From the NCBI RefSeq assembly GCF_001320245.1, contig NZ_BCBA01000045.1, positions 1 to 64,000 of the forward strand: 64,000 nucleotides of DNA. The letters are read 5' to 3'. The position numbers were made by a program, and so were the translations under genes. Below the pieces are notes generated by a model. The model did no database searches and was not told where the DNA came from. It was given only the letters and a program-made list of their open reading frames with translations. Every line of letters begins with the position of its first letter. Position 1 is the first letter of the stretch. Positions 43,064 to 52,200 of this stretch are shown here, in pieces. This stretch comes from Pseudomonas sp. NBRC 111124 (GTDB taxonomy: Bacteria > Pseudomonadota > Gammaproteobacteria > Pseudomonadales > Pseudomonadaceae).

Positions 43064-44032
43064 TCATTTGCCCAGCGTGGCGAGGTTGCCCGCGCTGGCG
43101 TCGAAAACCCCTTGCTCACCGCCCAGCAGCAGCCGTGAGCCCACCATTACCGCCGACGTCAGCGTGCCGTGCCCGGCCAGGCGCGTGGCGCTGGCCAGTT
43201 CACCGCGCCCGTCCAGGCGCACCAGCGAGCCACCGGCACCGACGATCAGCAGGCCACCGCCCGGCAGGCGGGTATGGCCGTACAGCGGCAGCGCATTGCC
43301 AAGCTCGAGCTGGCGCCAATGCCCACCGAAGTCGTGGCTGACGAACACATGCCCGCGCATGCCGTAGGTCACCCAGTCGTTGCTGCTCAGGCGCACGACG
43401 CCGAACAGCGAGCCGCTGTAGAACGCCGGCAGCGCTTGCCACTGCCCGCCGCCATCACGGCTGCGCAGCACCAGGCCCTGCTCGCCGACCAGCATGCGCC
43501 GGCCATCGTTGCCACCGTCCATGCCGTTGAGGTGGGCGCTGTCGACCTCCAGCGCCAACGGCTGCCAGGTCGCCCCGGCATCCATCGACTGGTAGAACTT
43601 GCCGAAGCTGCCATAGGCCAGCACCCGCTCGGCACCGGCCGCCCACACCCCCAGCAGCGGCTCGCCGAGCTGGTCGTCGTGGCGCACCTCGTGCCAGTGC
43701 TGGCCGGCGTCGTCGGAGCGCAGGATCCAGCCGTCATGGCCGACCGCAAGCAGGCGCTGGCGATCGAGAGCCACCAGGGCGGTCAGCGCGACCTCGCGCT
43801 GCGGCTCGACCACCGCCGGTTGCCAGCTGACGCCCTGGTCGTCGCTGAACAGGATGCTGCCGCGCTCGCCCACCGCCAGCACGCGGGTGTCGAGGTCGAG
43901 CAAGGCGTTGACCTGAACCCGGTCGGCGCGCAGCGGGTCGTCGGCGAAGGTAGCTTCGGGGCGTGGCAGGAAGGTAAAGACGATGGTCAGGCCGACGAAC
44001 AGGCAGACCAGGTAGCCGATCACCGAGCGCAT
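43064..44032 (-). CDS. YCF48-like beta-propeller protein, copy 2
   Basis: The 322-residue protein begins MRSVIGYLVCLFVGLTIVF (anchor or signal) and has Asp-box repeats FSDDQGVSWQ, RSDDAGQHWH, SMDAGATWQ, SRDGGGQWQ and SHDFGGHWR. It is a paralogue of 7429-8424. The start at 44032 was chosen because AGGAG lies 8 nt upstream; an ATG two codons earlier is only 2 nt from that site, and further upstream sequence is promoter. It opens the second YCF48-RND-LuxR module. Confidence 0.84.
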   Translation of the reverse strand: MRSVIGYLVCLFVGLTIVFTFLPRPEATFADDPLRADRVQVNALLDLDTRVLAVGERGSILFSDDQGVSWQPAVVEPQREVALTALVALDRQRLLAVGHDGWILRSDDAGQHWHEVRHDDQLGEPLLGVWAAGAERVLAYGSFGKFYQSMDAGATWQPLALEVDSAHLNGMDGGNDGRRMLVGEQGLVLRSRDGGGQWQALPAFYSGSLFGVVRLSSNDWVTYGMRGHVFVSHDFGGHWRQLELGNALPLYGHTRLPGGGLLIVGAGGSLVRLDGRGELASATRLAGHGTLTSAVMVGSRLLLGGEQGVFDASAGNLATLGK

Positions 44033-44140
44033 GGGCATCGCTCCTGATCGAGGGGCAGGTACAACGCAGCCATGAGCCGTTCCTCTTGTTCTTGTCAGGC
44101 GGGGGGCATGGGGGATAGTCCGGCGGGGACGGACGGGAAA

Positions 44141-44158
44141 CATCGTCCAAATGGCTTA
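44141..44158 (-). promoter_or_regulatory. Variant steroid-regulon box upstream of the YCF48-RND module 2
   Basis: The plus strand reads CATCGTCCAAATGGCTTA. The proximal half is perfect and the distal half is 4 of 6. It shares CATCGTCCAAATGG with the box of module 1. ACTATC lies about 21 nt downstream. The distance to the gene start (108 nt) is longer than usual. Confidence 0.45.
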
Positions 44159-44191
44159 AGGTTTGTCGGAATCTCCAGCCGTGCGCTGTAC

Positions 44192-44310
44192 CTTGTGGGA
44201 GCCGCGCTTGCCGGCGATGGGCCGCGAAGCGGCCCCGGCAATTTATGCAACAACCTTGAAATCGTGGGGCCGCTTCGCAGCCCATCGCCGGCAAGCGCGG
44301 CTCCCACAAG
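44192..44310. repeat. REP-like element with 31-bp perfect inverted arms
   Basis: Arms 44192-44222 and 44280-44310 are perfectly complementary and extend further with one bulged base. The centre is nearly the same as that of the repeat at 26720-26835. A further REP-like half (GTAGGAGCGGCTTTAACCGCG) follows at about 44343. It marks the left border of the RHS island. The remaining 44400-44700 holds no convincing gene; it probably carries the RHS promoter, which I could not place with confidence. Confidence 0.75.
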
Positions 44311-44703
44311 TACAGCGCGTTCCTTGAAGCCGAGATAATCCTGTAGGAGCGGCTTTAACCGCGAACACCGGCGCAGCCGGTGCCATCCACCGCGTGAGAT
44401 TCTGCGCGGGCATGTGTCACTAAAGCCAGAAGCGGCCCCGGCTGCTCATGCGCCAGCGCCTTGGCTATCGCCCTCAAATAGTGCGAATTCGCGCACATCG
44501 CACTTCAGTTCGCAGGCCTGCTCGCGGGAACCCCGTCATGCTGATAGCAACGCCACAAGAACCAAATTCGTATGTTCGCAACTGACATTTTTGCCAGTTG
44601 CCCTCACTTCCATCCAGATGAACACTCAATCACCTCTGTTACCTACATCGGCTCAGCGGCGTGATCACGCACCCTGTTGGGACCTCCAACCGGAGAGGTT
44701 GAA

Positions 44704-47700
44704 ATGAGTGCCAAGAAAACCTACAGCTATGAAATGGATGTGTTCAGATACTTGTCAGAAGGCGACCCCGTCACTGTCAACGGCTCTTCCTACTACTGGG
44801 ATGACTACAACGATTGGTACGTTTGGTTGAAGCCAAAGCTCTCCGATGAAGAACCCAAGCGTCTTGGCTGGAGCGCTATCAAAAGCTTCGAATCCCTTGA
44901 ACAAACAAAGCAAGAAATAGCGAACGAATTTTCCGAGTTTTTCAAGAGAGGCTGGCGGCTGGTGAAGGCCAGCTACCACGATAAACTCCATACCATCCCT
45001 CACCCACTCATGCTCGAAGAAAGGAGTAGTGATGTTTCTGTCGCATTTTTGATCGGCAAGGTTTCAACGCATGTAAACCCAACCGCGGTAGCGCTAAATC
45101 GCGATAAAGACACGGACGATTTGAAAGACGCTATTGGCAGCCCCAAGATTTCAAAGAAGATCTCCGAACGTAAAGCCACATACAAGCATGAGGTGAGCTG
45201 CGCCTTCTTTTTCTTCGACGGCAACACCCCAGCGCCTGACTTCGTGGACATGGAAGCCAACCGATACCAGGCTTTCGTGCATGCAATCGCACCTGATTAT
45301 GTTCTTGAACTACCCGATCTCACCTCTGCACCTACGGTCCAACCTGCCGTAGCGCCCGAACCGTTGGCCGGGCTGCCCAGCATGACAGGCTTCGAGCACA
45401 GTACCCTGGGCACCGGTGATTGCGTTTGGGCAAGCCCCTGCCATGTGCTGGCGGACCGAGACCTGCAGCTGGACGAAACCGTTCACGTCTGGGCCGTCGA
45501 CCCCGTCGACGGGCGCGTGCTGAAAACCGTCTCGCTGAAAGCAACCGAAGCCAACAAGGCCCGCGTGGCCTGGCCTGTTGCGTTGGTCAAGGCGATCCAG
45601 GCCGACCGCAGGCTGGTCGAGGGTTCCGTGCTGCTCCAGGCCGGGCATCTCTCGAACGACGCCGAACTGACCGAAAACACCGATGCCCCCACCTCGCACA
45701 CCTTCACGGGTTACAACAACGTCGAGAAAAGCCAGATCGACCGTTTGTGGGCATTTGATTCGCATTGCAAGCTGCTCAGCAACCTGCCGTTCAAGGCCAA
45801 TCAGGTCAGTGCACTCTCGCTTCCAGATGCAGCGCCGTCGTTGGCAGAGCGTGTATGCATTCAAGTACGCCACAGGACCAGTCAGCACCTGTACGAATCG
45901 CATTTTTTCCAGCCCGAAGCGAACAGCACCCGCGGTAGTTGGAGCAAACAGCTGTGCGAATTTCTCAACCCGCACAGTGCGATGCTAAGGGCCGGCAAAC
46001 GCCAGGACGATGGCATCAGCATCACGCCTGCGGAGCAGGGAAATCAGCTGTGGATACCGCAACTGTCCGACCTTTCTGTTCAACTTGAATCCGTCAATTG
46101 GCTTGAGCATGCATCATTCACCGTGAACGCGGACCTGGCCTTGGATAACGAGGTGATGATTGCGGTACACGATGATGTAACGGGCGCACCGCTGCCAGGA
46201 TCGCCGTTCACGTTCTGCCCAAGTGCTGCAACGAAGGCGCAGAACCAATGGCCGGACGCGTTGGCCAACCAGTTGGCTGGCAGTCCCTTGGCCCCCTACA
46301 TCAAACTGGAACAGGCAAGCGGCATCGGCACGGCCCCTGCTTCGACATGGCGTTGCCTGCGCGCCGGCGTGCCACTGCGCATCTGGATGAGCGCGCCTTT
46401 GGCTTCACCTGCCTGGTCAAGCCGCACCGGCGAGGATATTGATGGCGTGCTTGACGCCTGCCTTGGCGACGAAAGTGCTCAGTTGGTCATTGAGAGCCGT
46501 GACACGCGCACGGGATACCTCTGCCACGCTTCCTCCTTTACTTTGTCGGCGATGGAGTCTTCGACAGACCAGGCAGAAAAGCGAGCCAAGCTAGAGGAAA
46601 CGCTTGAAGAACACTTGAAAGAAAACGGGGTTGTTTGGCTTGGGCTCAGCATCGACCTCAACGATTCCGGCACTTCCCTGAATACGTGGACAATGCGTGG
46701 GGCAACTGCTTTCCAGTTACAAACAACACTGAGGAAAATAATACCAGCGCCCACAGCGACTGGCATCCAAGGTACTAATTCTTTGCCCTTTCTTATCAAT
46801 GAAGACACTAGAAAAGGACCAATTCAGGCGCATAAATCCCACCTACTCAGCACCCAGGAAATCAAAAGAGACCACATAGTACCATATGTGCACGACATAT
46901 ATTTTCTATATGCTGAATTAATTCAAAAACCGTTTTATTCTTACAAGACAACAAATCTACTTTATAAAAAAATAATAAAAAACCCCACGCAAATCGATAT
47001 AGGCATATTAGAAACACATTTACACCCCTTAGACCTGAGCTATCCCGGTCACCCCAAAATAAGAAAACTTCGCAGACTTATACCCTCACTCAATGATCTC
47101 TATGTCTTCGACACAGATGATACACGTGAATACGAAAATGATTTGGGACGCTCAATAGGTGCAAACCTCCTTGATATTGAAGCCCACTTCCAAGAGGCAC
47201 TAGATTACTGCATATCTTATACAGAACATAGTCCGCTCACACCAATTCTTTCGAATATCTTCGATAACAGAGACCTCCTAAAAGATACCCTATCAAACCT
47301 AACAACCACCCAATGTCATCTCGCAACTATCGACACCCTCACCTCCTCATTACGTGAACAACTCCTCATTGCACTTGACGCTCAAGCTATCGACAAAGGC
47401 TTTTCTCTAGTCTCATGCACCCGAAATGACCATGGACTTACACTTGACTTAAACGCCCTTTTCGAACCAGATGAAAATAGCGCTTCAGCAGAGATCTTGA
47501 TCGGCACCTCATCACCCAACTTTCTTTGGAGAAAAATTCAACGCTGCACAACAATGAAAGAAATAAATATAGAAATACCTGCGCACGACACACTGTGTGC
47601 CGACATGGCAAATACCAAAGGGGCTGAACTCTTTGCCTCTAGCGGCTCGCAGCTCCATGGCGTCTCGCCCCAGACAGGCCTGTTCCACTTCCATCACTCA

Positions 47701-49200
47701 GTTGCAACGCTCTCCAGCCTCTCCGGCAGTACGCCTGCGATCCCACTGGCGTTCAACTACTCGCCGTTACGTGCCAACGAAAGCGCCCTCGGCGATGGCT
47801 TCGCGTTCTCCGGTTTGTCTTCCTACGACAACCGCAAGCGGCGCCTGGTACTGAGCAACGGGACCGTAGATGAGCTTAGCATCGATGACATCAAGCAACT
47901 GATCAATGGTGAGCCAATAGTGCGCCTTGGCTATACCCTCAAAACGGCTCAAGGGACTACCGACGAGTTGAGCGCTGAAGGTGGTAAACGAAAGGTCTAT
48001 CACCTGACGGCCTTCACGATCGAATATCTGAACGGCCACGAAGAAGTCCTTGGGCTCCCCCAGACCCATGACAACCTGGAAAGTGGCGGAGGGTACAAAG
48101 AAAATCTTAAAAACAAGATCGAGACGATTATCACGCAAATCAATAACGCATTGGAGGATCTTGAAACCCCATCAAAGGATGCACCGCCGATATGGAGCAT
48201 TCTCGGCGGCTTGTTGACCGGAGGCAGTGGTTTTGTGGCAGGTTCAAACCTTGATGACTACGAAAAAACCCAATCCATACATCTCTATTCCATTGCTGCG
48301 AGCTTTATCAACACCACATGGAGCGCCGATTTATTAGGTAGGGATCGGGAAAAACTCAAACAGGTCATCGCGAATAGAACACAGCTGAACGAACTGAAAA
48401 CCGAAATGGCGTTGGCACTCACCGATGTCGAGCGGAATGCCTTGATCTTGGTGCCCCTGCAACTCAAGGCCGACAGCCGAGCGCTGCAACTGGACTGGCA
48501 AGGCGTGAAGGGCCATGTGCGCCTGAATAGAATAAAGGACGGTGTTAACGTTCTGCTCAAGGCCGAATACTCCGCCGAGCCGGTGCTAAAGGGCAGCCAA
48601 CAGAGCGTTTTCACCCTCTGGCCAGAGACTGATGAGCACTGTTGTATCACCCTGGACATCAAGGACTGCCTGCTCAGGCGTTTGACTCGATCCAGCGGCT
48701 CCCAGACTGACAAGCCCGACCAGCGCCTGCACTTCCAGTACACCGTAACGCCGGTACTGGACAATGTATTGTGCTGCGTTGCCGAGGACGATGGGGCACG
48801 GGAGGTGGCCGCCTACGACTGGCTACATTTCGTTTCACCACCTCGCGTCGCTTTGCACACCTTCGTCCCCGGTGGCCAACAACCCAATACCCACCACGCC
48901 TGGGCCTGGGAAGGTAGAGAGCAAATCACCGCAGCCACCCGCTACGCGCACGCCCCTGTCGGCAGCGACCTGGAACAGGTCCCCTCCACCCGCTGGGAAT
49001 GGTCCCACAGCGCTGACGGTGCCACGCAACTGGCGCGCGTTATCGAGAAGGTCCCCGGCGAGCAGCAGCGCATCACCCGCTATGTCTATCAGACCGACAA
49101 CACCGTGCCCGATTCGCTGCGCCAGCCGCAGCAAACAGAGCAGCACATCACTGTCGAAGATCTTCGCGTCGCCACCACTGCCGAGGAACCGCAGCCATGA
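44704..49200 (+). CDS. Large RHS-family N-terminal partner protein
   Basis: The 1498-residue protein has no signal peptide. Residues ~1-200 and ~220-640 are of unknown fold. Residues ~665-970 are encoded by strikingly A/T-rich DNA. From about residue 977 (SSGSQLHGVSPQTGLFHFHHSV, then IPLAFNYSPLRANESALGDGF) it resembles the start of RHS/Tc-toxin shells, with ample beta-strand sequence to the end. It overlaps the next RHS gene by 4 nt, as TcB/TcC-like pairs do. It may form one half of a cocoon that encloses the C-terminal toxin of the second protein (inference). The start at 44704 has GGAGAGG 5 nt upstream. The locus lacks the steroid-regulon box. Confidence 0.75.
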   Translation: MSAKKTYSYEMDVFRYLSEGDPVTVNGSSYYWDDYNDWYVWLKPKLSDEEPKRLGWSAIKSFESLEQTKQEIANEFSEFFKRGWRLVKASYHDKLHTIPHPLMLEERSSDVSVAFLIGKVSTHVNPTAVALNRDKDTDDLKDAIGSPKISKKISERKATYKHEVSCAFFFFDGNTPAPDFVDMEANRYQAFVHAIAPDYVLELPDLTSAPTVQPAVAPEPLAGLPSMTGFEHSTLGTGDCVWASPCHVLADRDLQLDETVHVWAVDPVDGRVLKTVSLKATEANKARVAWPVALVKAIQADRRLVEGSVLLQAGHLSNDAELTENTDAPTSHTFTGYNNVEKSQIDRLWAFDSHCKLLSNLPFKANQVSALSLPDAAPSLAERVCIQVRHRTSQHLYESHFFQPEANSTRGSWSKQLCEFLNPHSAMLRAGKRQDDGISITPAEQGNQLWIPQLSDLSVQLESVNWLEHASFTVNADLALDNEVMIAVHDDVTGAPLPGSPFTFCPSAATKAQNQWPDALANQLAGSPLAPYIKLEQASGIGTAPASTWRCLRAGVPLRIWMSAPLASPAWSSRTGEDIDGVLDACLGDESAQLVIESRDTRTGYLCHASSFTLSAMESSTDQAEKRAKLEETLEEHLKENGVVWLGLSIDLNDSGTSLNTWTMRGATAFQLQTTLRKIIPAPTATGIQGTNSLPFLINEDTRKGPIQAHKSHLLSTQEIKRDHIVPYVHDIYFLYAELIQKPFYSYKTTNLLYKKIIKNPTQIDIGILETHLHPLDLSYPGHPKIRKLRRLIPSLNDLYVFDTDDTREYENDLGRSIGANLLDIEAHFQEALDYCISYTEHSPLTPILSNIFDNRDLLKDTLSNLTTTQCHLATIDTLTSSLREQLLIALDAQAIDKGFSLVSCTRNDHGLTLDLNALFEPDENSASAEILIGTSSPNFLWRKIQRCTTMKEINIEIPAHDTLCADMANTKGAELFASSGSQLHGVSPQTGLFHFHHSVATLSSLSGSTPAIPLAFNYSPLRANESALGDGFAFSGLSSYDNRKRRLVLSNGTVDELSIDDIKQLINGEPIVRLGYTLKTAQGTTDELSAEGGKRKVYHLTAFTIEYLNGHEEVLGLPQTHDNLESGGGYKENLKNKIETIITQINNALEDLETPSKDAPPIWSILGGLLTGGSGFVAGSNLDDYEKTQSIHLYSIAASFINTTWSADLLGRDREKLKQVIANRTQLNELKTEMALALTDVERNALILVPLQLKADSRALQLDWQGVKGHVRLNRIKDGVNVLLKAEYSAEPVLKGSQQSVFTLWPETDEHCCITLDIKDCLLRRLTRSSGSQTDKPDQRLHFQYTVTPVLDNVLCCVAEDDGAREVAAYDWLHFVSPPRVALHTFVPGGQQPNTHHAWAWEGREQITAATRYAHAPVGSDLEQVPSTRWEWSHSADGATQLARVIEKVPGEQQRITRYVYQTDNTVPDSLRQPQQTEQHITVEDLRVATTAEEPQP

Positions 49201-52200
49201 CCAGCACGGATCAGACCACCTCCAGCCCAGCGCCCACCCCTCCAGCGAATTCGCTCACGGAAACCACGCTGACCCGTTACCGCCCAGGCGGCCTGGAACC
49301 TATAGAGTTCATCACTGACGATGGCTTGCACACACGCCTCTGGTACTACGAAGCCGACGCCCACCCCCTGAATATCAGCACACTGGTTGCAGGGCTGACA
49401 CTGGCAAAGGTCACCACCGGTACCAATGCCACTGTGGGCAGCACCGGCAGGACGCTGGCCGATGCCACCCAGCTCACCTGCACCGAGCGCCCAGCGGCGG
49501 GTAAAGGCCTGCTGCCCCTATGCGCCCAATACCAGTACCTGCTGCTGCCCGACGGTACCCGCCAGGCCCCGGTACTGACCCTGTTCGGCTACGCCCTGAA
49601 CCAGCGCGACGAGCACGGCACCCTGCTGCCCAACACCGTGTTGACCTTCGATGGCTTCGAAGCCTTTGACGACAGCGACACCCTGGCCTTGGCGAACGTG
49701 ACGCTGGCCAAACCGACAACGTTGTCCGTATCCCTGGTGCAGGCCAACCACCAGCACAAGGCCGGCGTAGTCCGCAGCAGCGAACGCATCGCCACCCAGT
49801 GGTACCAGAACGATAACGCCCGCAGCACCCAGACCGTGACCGAAGTGGTGACCATCGGCAAAGAAGCCGCAACTTACGAACTGCTGCGCACCACGCCCTA
49901 CTCGACAGCAACAGCCATCCTGCAGCGCCAGATCGTGTCGGCGCGCACCGGTCGCCTGCTGCGTGAAACCCAGCAAGACAGCGAGGGCAACCCCATTGCA
50001 TTCACTTGCCATCAGTACGACAGCCTGGGCCGAGGCGTGCGCAGTGACACCTACGCGTTCAATGAAGAGGCCTTCACCTCAGGCGTGGTGGCCTGGCTAT
50101 TCCCCACCGGCTCGCAATCCATCCACTACGCGCAAGACGGCAAGGGCAAGCGGGTCAGGAGTTGCGACGCCCAAGGGCGTCACCAGCAGTGCTATTACGA
50201 TGGCCAGCAACGCATCGTGCGCCGTGAGCTGCAACGCGTGCCAGGGCCTGACCACAGTGCCGACAATTACTGCATGGTGGAACAAACCTCCTGGGACAGC
50301 GATGGCCAAATGGCCAGCCAAGTGATGTTCGACTACCTGCCGGGTGGCCTGCGCATCGACAATGTCCAAGCCGTGCCCGAGCAGAGCAAGGACTGGTTCT
50401 GGCAGGCCCACGGGCAAGACCCGGTGGTTACCGACGCAAACCACAATGTGTCGCTGACCACCCGTTCCACTTTGGGGCTGATCTCACAAGGCGCACTGAG
50501 CACCCAACAAACCACCCAACGCAACCTGCGGGACGGGTCGGTCACTCTGACGCACGAAGCGTGGAACGGCCTGGACAGACCTGCCGCCGGTGCTGCCATC
50601 ATGACCACCCAGACCCTCAACCAGAAAGGCCAGCGCACCCAGGTGACCGAGGACATTCCCGGCTATGCGAAGCAAGCCAGAACCTGGAACATCACCTACG
50701 ACGGCCTGGGGCGCCCAGAGACACTGACCCAACCGGACAAATCGATCATTGCTTGGGCCTATGAAGGCTTGAACGAATCCCCGACCCGCATGAGCGTCAA
50801 GAAGTCGGCGAGCGCGCCGGAACGGGTACTGGCCAGCCGCACGTTCAAAGACGGCGCCGTGTCGACGCTGGTCAGGGGCAGCGATACCAGCCAGACGCTG
50901 CAAACCCGGCCAGACGGTTACTTAAAGCCAGATGGCACCAGCCTTTACCATGCACGCAACGCCGATGGCAGCCTGTCCTGGTATGCACAAACAGGCAGCA
51001 GCACCGCTAGCAGGACACCTTTGGTCACCTTCAAGTTGAGCCCCGTCACACAGGCCATGCAGGCCGAACGCCCGGTGCAGGGTGATCATCAAAGCCTGGT
51101 CACCAGCGAAACCTTGCAACCGCTGCTGCTGGGCACTTGGCGCTTCAACCGGACAGTGCATGGGCAACAGCAGCGCGATGAGGGTTCGGCCTCCCTGCGC
51201 GGCGTCTTGACCGGCACATGGAACAGCAACGACCTGCCCCTGCAGGCCTGGGAGAATGCCCAAGGCTACCGCAGCCGGTTGCGCCGCGGATCACTCGAAT
51301 ACCATTACACGTACACTGCACTGGGCCAGTTGGCCTGCCTCACGGTGCAGGACATGCGCAGCGGCCAGCACCTGCAGGTGCTGCACGACTACGATGCCTT
51401 CGGCCGCGAGACCAAGCGCAGCTATGCGCTGAACGGCCAGGAAAAGGTGCGCTACGAGCAAACCTGGTCACCGGCCAGCCAGCTGCTTAGCAAAACGCTG
51501 TACCGTGACGGCACGCGGGCAAGAAGCGAGACATTCGTCTACTACACCAGCGTGACCGGCACCAGCGATGAGTTGCAGCAATGGACGGTGGACGCTGTGG
51601 CGGGCGAGCAGGTCAAGGATGACGAAGGGCATGCCATCAAGGAAGAGACGTACCAATACGACGAACTGGGCAGCATGACCCAATGCTCGACCACGCGTAG
51701 CAACAACGACACGCTGGTACGCAACTATGCCTACGGCGATGCGATGCATCCCACTCGGCGTACCGCGATGACCTGCATCACGACCCTTGCCGGCACGGCC
51801 AGTACCCGCACGGTCACACTGACGTACGACGCCAACGGCAACTTGGCGACCAACGAGCGGGAACAGTCCCTGGCCTACACCGACAGCGGCCGCCTGAGGT
51901 CAGTGACTGCCAAGAATGGCACGACGCCGCTGACCTATTACGAGTACGACGAACATGACCGGCTGATCGCCCAGTGTGATGTCGTCAACAACCAGCGGCG
52001 CATCCTCAACTATGGTGCCAATGGCCTGAGTGGGGAAACCTGGCTGGATGGTGCAGGTACCGTGCTCAAGCGCCTGACGCTGGATGACCAGGCAGGCCTT
52101 GCGGTTGCCTTGGACGATCAATGGCTGTTCGTGCTCGGCGACCCGCAGACCGGTGGGGGTGATGAATACCAGTTCAAGGACGGCGCCTGGGTTCGCCATT

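Noticed and set aside
40954..43341. A 795-codon open frame on the plus strand opposite RND copy 2
   Set aside because: The translation is dominated by HRQ/GQQ repeats that mirror membrane-helix codons on the other strand. The RND gene on the minus strand has clear paralogy.
44115..44135. An additional regulon box reading TAGTCC-GGCG-GGGACGGA beside the one at 44141
   Set aside because: Only the TAGTCC half fits, the second half is out of register, and it lies in G-rich DNA where chance matches are likely.
44414..44707. A 97-codon frame upstream of the first RHS gene
   Set aside because: No ribosome-binding site, irregular composition, and it overlaps the strong ribosome-binding site of the RHS gene. 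It is more likely leader DNA.
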